In this document: positions 49,950-58,042 of the stretch, piece by piece | How positions within the stretch are numbered: the stretch's first letter is position 1 | How the letters are laid out: every line of letters begins with the position of its first letter | Assembly (NCBI GenBank): GCA_020848905.1 | Contig: JADLHG010000031.1 | Location: 1 to 64,000, forward strand | Origin: Deltaproteobacteria bacterium | GTDB taxonomy: Bacteria; Myxococcota_A; Polyangia; GCA-2747355; JADLHG01 | Direction: 5' to 3' | DNA length: 64,000 nt | Translations under genes and position numbers: made by a program | The notes under the pieces: generated by a model | Seen by the model: only the letters and a program-made list of their open reading frames with translations | Told to the model about the DNA's origin: nothing | The model's database searches: none

Positions 49950-52348
49950 TCGAGCGCGTCGCGGCCTTCTCCACGCGCCATCCGAAGGGGGTCGTGGGGG
50001 GCACCTTGCTCCTCGCGCTCGGGGCGGCGGCGCTCCTGCCGCGCCTGCAGATCCGCGGCGAGATCGACGACCTTCTCCCGACGCGGCCCGGGCCGGTGGC
50101 GGAGCTCGGTGCCTTCCGTCGGCTCTTCGGCGGGGAGCAGGAGCTGGTCGTGCTCCTCCAGGGACCGAGGCCTCCGGAGGTCGAAGCCACGGCGCGGTGG
50201 CTGGGCGAGACCTTCGAGCGCGCGCCCTGGGTCCGGCGGGTGGACGCCGGCCTCTCTCCGGCGGCGCTCCTCGGACTCTGGGAGCGCGCGGCCTTCGCGC
50301 TCGTCCCCGAGCACGCCTTTCCCGCCGTGAGGGAGCGGCTCACGACGGGGCTTCGCGCGCAGGTCAAGCGTCTGCGGCGACTGCTCCTCTCCCCGCTCTC
50401 GGCAAACACCACGGCGCTGCGGGCGGATCCCCTGGGCCTGGCCGAGCTCCTCCTCGGCGAGGAGGGACGTCGCCGCGGCGCTCCGGCGGGCGCCTACGCG
50501 AGCCCGGATGGTCGGGCGCTCCTGCTCTTCGTGCACCCGCGCGGGGCGACGAGCGATGCGACCTTTCTGCGCCAGCTCGACGCCGAGCTGACGGCGATCG
50601 CCGCGCGTCGTCCGCACCCCGAGGTGAGCCTCTCCTTCACGGGGGGCTACAGGTACGCCTGGTTTCTCTCGGCGCTCGTGCGTCGCGACCTGCAGGTCTC
50701 CAGCGTCGCGGCCACGCTCGGGGCTGTGCTGCTGATCCTGCTCTTCTTTCGCTCCGCGCGGCTGCTCCCGGCGGCCGCGGTCGTCTCGGGCCTCGCCGTG
50801 CTCGGCACGCTGGCCGTGGCGACGCTGACGCTCGGCCGGCTGAATCCGCTCACCCTGGCCTTCGCGGCGATCTGCCTCGGCCTGGGCGTCGATCCGCTCC
50901 TACACGTCGTGGCGCGGAGCCGCCAGTTCGCGGGGCTCCCGCCGCCGGCTCGCTTCGCGCAAACCGTCGGGGCGGTCGCGCCGGCGCTCCTCGCGAGCAA
51001 CCTGACGACCATCCTGACCTTCGCGAGCTTCGCGGGGAGCAGCTTCCGAGGACTCCGGCACATCGGGCTCCTCTCGGCCTGCGGTCTGCTCCTGAGCCTG
51101 CTCCTCACGCTGGTCGTTTTTCCCGCGCTGGCCGTGCTGCTCCCCCCGGGGAGCGGCCCGGCGAGGCCCACGGCCCTCGACCGCGTGATGACCTGGCTCC
51201 CCGCCGCGCTCTCGCGGAGGCGGCGCGTCGTGCTCGTGACCGCGCTGGCCGTCGTGCTGGGCGCGGCGTGGATCGGTCGCGGGGCCTCCGTGCGCGGCGA
51301 CCTCGCGCATCTCGCGCCCGCCGAGCTGCCCCCGGCCGAGACGGACCGGCGCATCGCCGCGGCCTTCGAGCAGAGCCCGCACCGGCTCGTGGTGCTCCTC
51401 CGTGGCCGCGACGAGACGCGCCTCCTCGAGGCCACCGACCGCCTGGCGGTCCGCACGGCCGAGCTCGTGCGCGCTGGCCGCGTCGCGCAGGTGCGCAGCC
51501 TCTCGAGCTGGCTCCCCGCCCCCTCGACTCAGGCGCGCCGGCTGGCGGCGCTGCGCGATCTCGATCCTCCTGCGCTCTCCCGTCGGCTGCACGCCGCGCT
51601 GACCGCCGAGGGGCTCGCTCCCGAGGCCTTCGCGCCCTTTCTCGCGCGCCTCGCCGACCCGCGGACCTTCGCGCGGGCAGATCTTCCGCCGGCGCTGGCT
51701 CCCCTGCTGGCGCGTCACCTGGCCCGAGACGGCGACGAGATCGTCTCGGCCACGCTGGTCCATCCGCGCCCCGGCAGCGACGAGCTGGCGCTGGCGCGGG
51801 AGCTCAGCGCGTTCGCCGCCGACCCCGCGGTGCAGGTCACCGTGACGGGGACCGCCCCCGCGACCGAGCAGGTGGCCGCGCTCGAGCGCCGCGACCTGCT
51901 CCTCGTCGGGGGCCTCGCGCTCCTGGCCGTGCTCCTCGCCGTCGGGTTCCTCCTGCGCCGGGCCTGGCCGGCCGTGGCGGTGCTCCTCTCCCTCGGCGCG
52001 GCGGTGGCCCTCTACGCGGCGGCGCTCGTGCTCCTCGAGCTCCCCGTGGACCTCTACACGCTCTTCGTGGTCCCCGTGCTCATCGGGTACGGCGTGGACA
52101 ACAACCTCTACCTGGCGCGGCGGACGCTCGAGGCGGGGCTCACCGAGTCTTTGGCCACGAGCTCGCGCGCCGTGCTCGTCACGACCCTGACCAGCGCCGC
52201 GGGCTTCGGAGCGCTCGGCCTCTGCCGCCTCCCCGGCCTGCGCGCGCTCGGGCTCAGCGCGGTGGTGGGGCTCCTCCTCAGCCTCCTCGGGGCGTTCGTG
52301 CTGCTGCCGACCTTGCTCGGCCTCGGCGGAGAGAAGCCGAGACCGTAG
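49931..52348 (+). CDS. MMPL/RND-type exporter
   Basis: An 805-residue membrane protein with two repeats, each having one helix, a large periplasmic loop (about 40-240 and 440-620), and a five-helix bundle. Motifs in the second bundle are LIGYGVDNNLYLARR, with the buried Asp typical of proton-driven MMPL transporters; the first bundle has CLGLGVDPLLHVV. It resembles the exporters of aryl-polyene loci (COG4258) and HpnN-like lipid exporters, and would move the lipid product out of the inner membrane. GTG start inside the previous gene. It ends the coupled run 43816-52348 and is convergent with phaC (3 bases). Confidence 0.85.
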   Translation: MPDRSLIERVAAFSTRHPKGVVGGTLLLALGAAALLPRLQIRGEIDDLLPTRPGPVAELGAFRRLFGGEQELVVLLQGPRPPEVEATARWLGETFERAPWVRRVDAGLSPAALLGLWERAAFALVPEHAFPAVRERLTTGLRAQVKRLRRLLLSPLSANTTALRADPLGLAELLLGEEGRRRGAPAGAYASPDGRALLLFVHPRGATSDATFLRQLDAELTAIAARRPHPEVSLSFTGGYRYAWFLSALVRRDLQVSSVAATLGAVLLILLFFRSARLLPAAAVVSGLAVLGTLAVATLTLGRLNPLTLAFAAICLGLGVDPLLHVVARSRQFAGLPPPARFAQTVGAVAPALLASNLTTILTFASFAGSSFRGLRHIGLLSACGLLLSLLLTLVVFPALAVLLPPGSGPARPTALDRVMTWLPAALSRRRRVVLVTALAVVLGAAWIGRGASVRGDLAHLAPAELPPAETDRRIAAAFEQSPHRLVVLLRGRDETRLLEATDRLAVRTAELVRAGRVAQVRSLSSWLPAPSTQARRLAALRDLDPPALSRRLHAALTAEGLAPEAFAPFLARLADPRTFARADLPPALAPLLARHLARDGDEIVSATLVHPRPGSDELALARELSAFAADPAVQVTVTGTAPATEQVAALERRDLLLVGGLALLAVLLAVGFLLRRAWPAVAVLLSLGAAVALYAAALVLLELPVDLYTLFVVPVLIGYGVDNNLYLARRTLEAGLTESLATSSRAVLVTTLTSAAGFGALGLCRLPGLRALGLSAVVGLLLSLLGAFVLLPTLLGLGGEKPRP

Positions 52349-52351
52349 CTC

Positions 52352-53497
52352 TCACTCGGCGGAGCGGCGAGCCAGCCACCGCGCGCTCTCGCGCCAGACC
52401 TTCTCGGGAGCGTGGCGCCCGGCGAAGACCCCCATGTGCCCCCCGGGCACGAGTCGCAGGTCCTTGTCGGTGCTCGAGACCAGGTTCACGATTTCGGTCG
52501 CGGCCGACGGAGGAACGATCACGTCGTCGGCGCCGACGAAGGCGAGGAGCGGGCAGGTGATGCGGGTCAGGTCGGCCACCTTGTCGCCGAAGACCATCCG
52601 ACCGTCCTTGAGCTTGTTCTCCTTGACGAAGTCGTTCAGGAACTGGCGGAACGCGCTGCCGGGATAGTCGAGGAAGTGCTCCGTCCACTGGTTGAGCGCG
52701 TCGAAGCCGTTCACGTACTCCTCGTTCCACAGGTTGAGGAAGAGCTCGGCGTAGCGCGTGACGTTCTTGAGCGGCTTGACCATCTTGAAGGCGCGGCTCG
52801 AGAGCTCCCCGGGGAGGTTCCCCATGCGCTTCGAGAGGAACTCGAGCTGATCGCCCCCCATGCGTACCACCCAGGCGAAGATCCCCATCTTGTGCGCGTC
52901 GACCGGGGAGGCGATGGTCACGATGTTGCGGACGCGCGGGTCCTCATTGACGGAGGTGTGCATGAGCGCGAAGAGCCCGCCCATGCAGTAGCCGATGAGG
53001 GAGAGGTCGTCCGACCGCGACGCGCGGCAGACGGCGTCGACCGCCATCGGGAGCCAGTCGAGCACGTAGTGGTTCAAGGTGACGCATTCGTCCGCCTTGT
53101 CCGGCTCGCCGAAGTCCACCAGGAAGACGTCGTAGCCCTCCTTCAGCAGGGTCCGCACGTAGGACCGGTCGGGGACGAGGTCGAAGATGAGCGGCCGCAC
53201 CATGAGCGGCGGGATGAGCAGCACCGGCGTGCGATACCTCCGCCGCTCGACGCGCAGCGTCTCGGTGCCGAGCTCCCACTCCTCGGTCGTCTCGAGGGGC
53301 AGGTAGCGCCGCACGACCAGCTTCAGATCGTGGAGGACCTCGGTGTACGGCGTGCGGTCCACGATCTGCGAGGGGTCGCGCATCCACCAGTCCACGCCGT
53401 TCACGAAGCGCGAGACGGCGCGGTCGGCCCCCTTCCGGAGCGTGCGGGCGGCCTGTCGTAGGGTGCGATTCTGCGGGGGGCGGCGCGGGGGTGTCAT
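52352..53497 (-). CDS. phaC: Polyhydroxyalkanoate synthase (PhaC, class III-like)
   Basis: A 381-residue alpha/beta-fold enzyme that polymerises hydroxyacyl-CoA into polyester granules. The lipase box is IGYCMGGL with the nucleophile Cys171 in place of Ser, the hallmark of PHA synthases; the acid is in FVGADDVIVPP and the His in GGHMGVFAG. VLLIPPLMVRPLIFDLVP and GYDVFLVDFGEPD complete the fold. The length fits class III/IV catalytic subunits, which need PhaE or PhaR, yet neither is visible here. TATACT lies 11 bases upstream of the ATG, giving a very short leader. The name is confident; the class is inferred from length. Confidence 0.88.
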   Translation of the reverse strand: MTPPRRPPQNRTLRQAARTLRKGADRAVSRFVNGVDWWMRDPSQIVDRTPYTEVLHDLKLVVRRYLPLETTEEWELGTETLRVERRRYRTPVLLIPPLMVRPLIFDLVPDRSYVRTLLKEGYDVFLVDFGEPDKADECVTLNHYVLDWLPMAVDAVCRASRSDDLSLIGYCMGGLFALMHTSVNEDPRVRNIVTIASPVDAHKMGIFAWVVRMGGDQLEFLSKRMGNLPGELSSRAFKMVKPLKNVTRYAELFLNLWNEEYVNGFDALNQWTEHFLDYPGSAFRQFLNDFVKENKLKDGRMVFGDKVADLTRITCPLLAFVGADDVIVPPSAATEIVNLVSSTDKDLRLVPGGHMGVFAGRHAPEKVWRESARWLARRSAE

Positions 53498-53508
53498 GGA
53501 TGGGGTCG

Positions 53509-53514
53509 AGTATA
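53509..53514 (-). promoter_or_regulatory. -10 element before phaC
   Basis: Minus-strand TATACT ends 11 bases before the phaC ATG (53497). No good -35. Predicted leader about five bases. Confidence 0.4.
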
Positions 53515-53524
53515 GACCGTTTCC

Positions 53525-53543
53525 CCGCCGTGCTGCGCGGCGG
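53525..53543 (-). terminator. Possible hairpin after the Cys-rich lipoprotein gene
   Basis: CCGCCG (53525-53530) and CGGCGG (53538-53543) around a 7-base loop, 19 bases past the stop codon. No T-tract, so the call is weak. Confidence 0.3.
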
Positions 53544-53561
53544 TGTCCCGGGGCGCGGGAA

Positions 53562-55223
53562 TCAGCTGCAGTCGGAGTCGGTGCTCGAGTTGCAGCCGGG
53601 AGGGCAGCAGCCGTCGTTGGGCTGGCACTCGGTGATCGGCGAGTTGGTGCACTGCGCGGCGCAGGTGCCGCCGTTCAAGAGCACGTCCGCGGTGCAGGCG
53701 TCGTTGTCCTTGCAGCTCGCCGGGCAGGCTCCCGCGTCGGGCGCCGCGATCTTCGTGTCGCAGACCTCCGGGGGCTCGACCACGCCGTTCCCGCAGCTTG
53801 GCGAGCAGTCGCTGTCCTTCAGCGCATGGCAGCCCGTGGGGCAGCAGCCGTCGCCGTTCTGGCAGTCGGTGATCGGAGTGAAGGCGCACTGCGCGGCGCA
53901 GGTGCCCCCGTTCAGCAGGGCGTCCGCTGTGCAGGCCTCCTGGTCGGCGCAGGTCTGCGGGCAGGCTCCCGTGGCCGGGGCGACCAGCTTGGTGTCGCAG
54001 GTCTCCGGCGGCTCGACGACGCCGTTGCCGCAGCTCGGGGAGCAGTCTCCGTCGCTGAGCGCGTCGCAGCCCGAGGGGCAGCAGCCGTCTCCGTTCTGGC
54101 AGTCCGTGATGGGCGTGGAGGAGCACTGCGCGCCGCAGGTGCCTCCGTTCAAGAGCGCGTCCCTCGTGCAGGCCTGCTGGTCGTCGCAGCTCAGGGGACA
54201 GGCGCCCGGGTCCGGGGCGGCGAGCTTGGTGTCGCACTTCTCGGGGTTCTCCACCACGCCGTTGCCGCAGGTCGGGGAGCAGTCCGAGTCGGTGAGGGCG
54301 TTGCAGCCCGCGGGACAGCAGCCGTCGGCCGCCTGGCAGTCGGAGATCGAGGTGAAGGAGCACTGGGCGCCGCAGGTCCCGCCGTTCAGGAGCGTGTCCG
54401 TGGTGCAGGCCTGCTGGTCGTCGCACTTCGCCGGGCAGGCCCCGGGCTTGCCGGCGGCGAGCTTGGTGTCGCACTGCTCGGGGGCCTCGACCACGCCGTT
54501 GCCGCAGGTCGGGGAGCAGTCGTCGTCGGTCGTGGCGTCGCAGCCGCTCGGACAGCAGCCGTCTCCCTTCTTGCACTGGGTGATCGGCGAGTGCCGGCAG
54601 AGCGCCCCGCAGGTGCCGCCGTTCAGCAGGCTGTCGGCCGTGCAGGTGTTCTGGTCGTCGCACTCGGCCTCCTGGGGGCAGGCGCCGGCGCTGGGGTAGG
54701 GGATCCCCGTGTCGCACTTCTCCGGCGGCTCCACCTTGCCGTTGCCGCAGCTCGCGGAGCAGTCGGCGTCGTTCGCCGCGTCGCAGCCGCTCGGGCAGCA
54801 GCCGTCCTTGCCCCCGCAGGCCGTGACCGGTCGCTGCGAGCAGCTCGCGCCGCAGGTGCCGCCGTTGAGGAGGCTGTCCTCGGTGCAGGTGTTGCCGTCG
54901 TCGCAGCTCGCCGGACACGCGCCGGGCGTGCCCTCGGGGATGCCGGTGTCGCAGCGTTCGAGCGGGTCGACCTTGCCGTTGCCGCAGAGCGCGGAGCAGT
55001 CCGCGTCGGTCGTGGCGGTGCACGAGGCGGGGCAGCAGCCGTCGCCTGCGCGGCAAACGGTGATGGGGGTGAAGGTGCAGCTCGCCCCGCAGGTGCCGGC
55101 TCCCGAGTGCACGTCGGCCGTGCAGGCCTGCTGGTCATCGCACGCGGTGAGGCACGCCCCGGGCTTGCCGGCGGGGATCTTCGTGTCGCAGCTCTCGCCG
55201 GACTCGAGCCGGCCGTTGCCGCA
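53562..55223 (-). repeat. Seven tandem 237-bp repeats
   Basis: Seven DNA units of about 237 bases lie within the Cys-rich lipoprotein gene, starting at Cys50 (55223). Units 4-7 (nearest the 3' end) are the most alike, suggesting recent expansion by unequal recombination. Confidence 0.8.
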
Positions 55224-55370
55224 GGTGCCGGCCCCGTCGAGGCTTCCGTCGACGACGCCGTCCCGCGTCGCGCCGCCGTCCGCCGGGCGGCCCTGGTTGG
55301 CGCAGCCGGAGGCGAAGAGGGTGAGGGACAGAGAGGAAGAGACGACCACCGCCCGCACGAGTCGCAGCAT
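53562..55370 (-). CDS. Lipoprotein of seven myxobacterial Cys-rich repeats
   Basis: A 602-residue lipoprotein: signal peptide with lipobox FASGC (Cys23), a short Asp/Gly linker, then seven tandem repeats of about 79 residues from Cys50 to the end. Each repeat starts CGNG..E..E.CDT, contains a GACP..CDDQ.AC segment, GGTCGA.C, DGCCPSGC and ends D.DCS, with 12 cysteines. The opening motif is that of the DUF4215 / myxobacterial disulfide repeat (TIGR02232-like). A disulfide-rigid rod on the cell surface, perhaps an adhesin or scaffold, is inferred. No catalytic residue is seen. The -10 TATAAT lies inside the upstream nrtR gene. Repeat number may vary between strains. Confidence 0.82.
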   Translation of the reverse strand: MLRLVRAVVVSSSLSLTLFASGCANQGRPADGGATRDGVVDGSLDGAGTCGNGRLESGESCDTKIPAGKPGACLTACDDQQACTADVHSGAGTCGASCTFTPITVCRAGDGCCPASCTATTDADCSALCGNGKVDPLERCDTGIPEGTPGACPASCDDGNTCTEDSLLNGGTCGASCSQRPVTACGGKDGCCPSGCDAANDADCSASCGNGKVEPPEKCDTGIPYPSAGACPQEAECDDQNTCTADSLLNGGTCGALCRHSPITQCKKGDGCCPSGCDATTDDDCSPTCGNGVVEAPEQCDTKLAAGKPGACPAKCDDQQACTTDTLLNGGTCGAQCSFTSISDCQAADGCCPAGCNALTDSDCSPTCGNGVVENPEKCDTKLAAPDPGACPLSCDDQQACTRDALLNGGTCGAQCSSTPITDCQNGDGCCPSGCDALSDGDCSPSCGNGVVEPPETCDTKLVAPATGACPQTCADQEACTADALLNGGTCAAQCAFTPITDCQNGDGCCPTGCHALKDSDCSPSCGNGVVEPPEVCDTKIAAPDAGACPASCKDNDACTADVLLNGGTCAAQCTNSPITECQPNDGCCPPGCNSSTDSDCS

Positions 55371-55387
55371 GTCTTCAGGTCCGTTCG

Positions 55388-56221
55388 CTAATCGAGGCCG
55401 CCATTATAGCCGCGGTCGCCGGGCAATGCGTAGGGCCCGGATGCGCCCGCGGTCCGCCGGAAACGGTAGACCTTCGCCGGCCTCGCGCCGGTGACCCGCT
55501 TGCCGGGGGCCTCCTCGATCGTGCCGTCTTCGAGGAGGCGGAGAAACCGCCGCCGGAAGTTCCCGGGGTCGTAGGCCGTCCCCTTGATCGCCTCGTGCAC
55601 CGCGCGCAGCTCGGCCACGCTGAAGGCGGGAGGGACGAGCTCGAAGGCCGCGTCGCCGTGCTCGACGCGCTCGCGCAGGCGGGCGAGGGCCAGCGCGACG
55701 ATCTCGTCGTGGTCGAAGGCCAGGGCGCGCGCCGCAATCTCCCCCGTCGAGCACCACCCCGCCTCGGCGGCGTCGCTCCCCGCGTGCACGAAGGGGGCGA
55801 GGTCGGGCCGGATGAGCGCCGTGTAGGCCACGCTGATGACCCGGGTGCGTGGATCGCGCCCCGCCCGGCCGAAGGTGTGGAGCTGCTCGAGAAAGAGGCG
55901 CTCCGCCGGCAGGCCCGTCTCCTCGGCCAGCTCCCGCCGCGCCGCCGCGTCGAGATCCTCCCCCTGGTCGTCGAAGGTGTCCCCGACCCGCACGAAGCCC
56001 CCGGGGAGGGCCCACCGGCCTCGGAACGGGTGCTCCTTGCGCCGGATGAGGAGCAGCTTCAGGTCCGCATCGAGGAGCGTGAAGATCGCGAGGTCCACCG
56101 TGACGGCGGGGCGCGGATAGACCTGCGCGCGGTACGCGGCGAGAAAGGCCTGCTCCTCGCGCGAGGCGCTCGACGCGCCGGCCTTCGGCCGCTTCGGAGG
56201 GCTGGGCACCTTTTTGGGCAT
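55388..56221 (-). CDS. nrtR: NrtR-type Nudix transcriptional regulator
   Basis: A 277-residue protein. After a Lys/Pro-rich N-terminus (1-20), a Nudix-like domain (about 38-175) contains LAIFTLLDADLKLLLIRR, RGRWALPGGFVRVG and a Nudix box around residues 74-104 (EDLDAAARRELAEETGL; Glu97, Glu100, Glu101). Residues about 180-260 form a winged helix (FSVAELRAVHEAIKGTAYDP, NFRRRFLRLLEDG). This is the architecture of NrtR, which represses NAD biosynthesis or salvage genes and leaves DNA when ADP-ribose binds. A short insertion (VGDTFDDQGE) precedes the box. A nicotinamidase gene lies two genes upstream and nadC across the divergent promoter, so both are likely targets. TATGAT promoter just upstream. 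Confidence 0.85.
   Translation of the reverse strand: MPKKVPSPPKRPKAGASSASREEQAFLAAYRAQVYPRPAVTVDLAIFTLLDADLKLLLIRRKEHPFRGRWALPGGFVRVGDTFDDQGEDLDAAARRELAEETGLPAERLFLEQLHTFGRAGRDPRTRVISVAYTALIRPDLAPFVHAGSDAAEAGWCSTGEIAARALAFDHDEIVALALARLRERVEHGDAAFELVPPAFSVAELRAVHEAIKGTAYDPGNFRRRFLRLLEDGTIEEAPGKRVTGARPAKVYRFRRTAGASGPYALPGDRGYNGGLD
55403..55408 (-). promoter_or_regulatory. Consensus -10 of the Cys-rich lipoprotein gene
   Basis: Minus-strand TATAAT inside the last codons of nrtR, 33 bases before the ATG at 55370. It is a perfect consensus hexamer in very GC-rich DNA. The -35 is unclear. Confidence 0.45.
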
Positions 56222-56230
56222 GGGCTGACC

Positions 56231-56260
56231 ATCATAGCCACTCCGGGGTCACGGCGTGAA
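56231..56260 (-). promoter_or_regulatory. Promoter of nrtR (TTCACG-N18-TATGAT)
   Basis: TTCACG (56260-56255), 18 bases, TATGAT (56236-56231), nine bases before the nrtR ATG (56221). The -35 overlaps the end of the vWA gene. This allows nrtR to be expressed apart from the upstream operon. Confidence 0.5.
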
Positions 56261-57037
56261 GAAGCCCGCCTGCGCCCCCGGCTGGATCATCCCCTGGCTG
56301 ACCCGGATGGCCGACTGGCTCACCATCTGGAAGACCTTGCGCAGCCCCTGGGCCGTCGCGCTGCTCTGCACCGTGATGCACCCGTCGGGGATCCCCATGC
56401 TGCGCGCCACCGCGCGAAAGTCGGTGGAGCCGCCCACCCCCACGAAGGCCAGCACGAACTGCTCCGAGGCGAGCAGGTCGCGGCTGAGCTGCGCGCAGTC
56501 GGGCGCCCGCCGGCTGGAGCCCACGTCCTCGCCGTCCGTGATCACCACCACCACGCTCCGGCAGGGGGTCCCGCTGTCGCGGAGCTGCTGCGCGTAGGCC
56601 AGGTTCGCCGCCAGCGCGTCGCACCAGGTGTCGTAGAGCGCCGTGCTCCCGCCGCCGCGGTAGTTCGAGGCGTCGAGGCGCACCGCGTCCGGCACCGGCA
56701 GGTAGGCGTGGACCACGCGCGCCTGCTGGTTGAAGGTCCAGAGGGCCACGAGCAGGCCGTCCCGCTCCTTGCTCCCGGCGAAGGCGTCGAGGAGGGCGTG
56801 CTGCCCCTCGCGCACCGCCTGCTCGAGCCCGCGGTCCGCGATGCTGGACGAGGCGTCGATGAGCACGGTGACCAGGGTGACGTCCGAGGCCTGGATGTTC
56901 TCGGCGTCGAGCCCGGCGGCGCCGGCCACCACCACCGCCCCCAGGTGCCCGCTCAGGAGCGTGGAGGTGGTGGAGGTGATCGTCCCGGCGGCCACCGCGT
57001 TCGCGAAGAGGTTCGTCAGCTGCGTCGAGTTGCTCAT
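56249..57037 (-). CDS. vWA-domain protein (TerY-like)
   Basis: A 262-residue protein with a single von Willebrand A domain. The MIDAS metal site is Asp61-x-Ser63-x-Ser65 in VLIDASSSI; the third MIDAS loop is GGGSTALYD and the later acid is in VVVVITDGEDVG. No signal peptide or membrane segment, so cytoplasmic. Proteins of this type (TerY) are encoded beside a protein kinase and a PP2C phosphatase in TerY-P triads, and both are present here. It would act as a regulated metal-dependent scaffold or phospho-target. Strong AAGGAG eight bases before the ATG. No terD or terC gene is in the window. Confidence 0.82.
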   Translation of the reverse strand: MSNSTQLTNLFANAVAAGTITSTTSTLLSGHLGAVVVAGAAGLDAENIQASDVTLVTVLIDASSSIADRGLEQAVREGQHALLDAFAGSKERDGLLVALWTFNQQARVVHAYLPVPDAVRLDASNYRGGGSTALYDTWCDALAANLAYAQQLRDSGTPCRSVVVVITDGEDVGSSRRAPDCAQLSRDLLASEQFVLAFVGVGGSTDFRAVARSMGIPDGCITVQSSATAQGLRKVFQMVSQSAIRVSQGMIQPGAQAGFFTP

Positions 57038-57050
57038 GATCGTCTCCTTC

Positions 57051-58022
57051 CTAGAGAACCACGGGGTCGGTGGTCTTCACGATGTGCATGCCGGCCTGGC
57101 GAAAACGCTCGATCCCCTGGGCGGCGATTCGCGGGAAGTCGAGCCCCGGGGGGAGCGGGTCGAGCGGCGGCGGGGGGACCGGGCTCATCGCGTCCTCGAG
57201 GATGTAGACCTTGTCGAGGAGGCCCGGGTCGGTGGCCTTGATGTGCTGCTCGAGGTCCTGGAGCGTGGCCAGCACGCAGTGGCTCTTGGCCTGGCCGAAG
57301 ACGTAGACCCGGTCGTAGTCCATCAGCAGCTTGAAGAAGGCGCTGTTGAAGCCGCCCACCACCTGGCTGCCGAGCTCGTGCACCTCGGGGGAGAGGACGG
57401 AGTAGTTCTCGGTCATGGCGTGCGTCCCCTTGGTCTCGAAGTGCGTCTGGTGCAGCCGCGTCAGGCTGTGGAAGATCGCGGCCTCCATCAGCGCCGGGAC
57501 GAGCGCGTGGCTCACCCCGCCGAGGAGTGTGTGGTAGGGCCAGATGGTGAGCACGTACTTGCCGGTGGCCTCGAGCTTCTTGCAGTACTCGAGGCACTCG
57601 CGCGGGTGCGAGATCGGGCGCCACTTGCCGGAGCGCACGTCCTCGTAGGTCACGGGGGTGAAGGGGCCGGGGTGCTTGCCCTCCACGTCGATCCACCAGG
57701 CCGGGTGGAAGACCTGGAAGACGCGGTGCGTGTCCATCGAGAAGTGGAGCCCCGTCAGCCGGTCCAGGTTGCGGTAGAGCCACTCGAGCGTGCGCTGCGT
57801 GTCCTCGACGGCGCCGGGGACGAAGAGGCTCGCCCCCGGGGTGCAGAAGCCGACCTGGCAGTCGATGCCGAAGGCGGCGATGCGGTAGCGGTCCTGCCCC
57901 GCCGGGCGCAGGCCGTGCCGCAGCCGGTAGTCGAGGGCGGTCTCGGCGATCTGCGCGGCGCGCTCGAGGTAGAGCTCGCCCACGCGCTTCGGGTCGTAGA
58001 AGGACGGTAGAGGTAGCGTCAT
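57051..58022 (-). CDS. Nicotinamidase-like cysteine hydrolase with complete active site
   Basis: A 323-residue isochorismatase-superfamily enzyme. The nicotinamidase triad is complete: Asp54 in AFGIDCQVGF, Lys198 in ETKGTHAMTENYS and Cys249 in FGQAKSHCVLA. The metal site is also kept (Asp97, His99 in MDTHR and His106). It should hydrolyse nicotinamide to nicotinate and ammonia, feeding NAD salvage. It is about 100 residues longer than PncA, with an extra N-terminal segment (1-48) and an insertion between residues 112 and 190. The ATG at 58022 is chosen over 58028 because AGGAG lies seven bases before it. It lies between the kinase and vWA genes, so it belongs to that operon. Confidence 0.82.
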   Translation of the reverse strand: MTLPLPSFYDPKRVGELYLERAAQIAETALDYRLRHGLRPAGQDRYRIAAFGIDCQVGFCTPGASLFVPGAVEDTQRTLEWLYRNLDRLTGLHFSMDTHRVFQVFHPAWWIDVEGKHPGPFTPVTYEDVRSGKWRPISHPRECLEYCKKLEATGKYVLTIWPYHTLLGGVSHALVPALMEAAIFHSLTRLHQTHFETKGTHAMTENYSVLSPEVHELGSQVVGGFNSAFFKLLMDYDRVYVFGQAKSHCVLATLQDLEQHIKATDPGLLDKVYILEDAMSPVPPPPLDPLPPGLDFPRIAAQGIERFRQAGMHIVKTTDPVVL

Positions 58023-58042
58023 GACCATTCTCCTGTGCGCCC

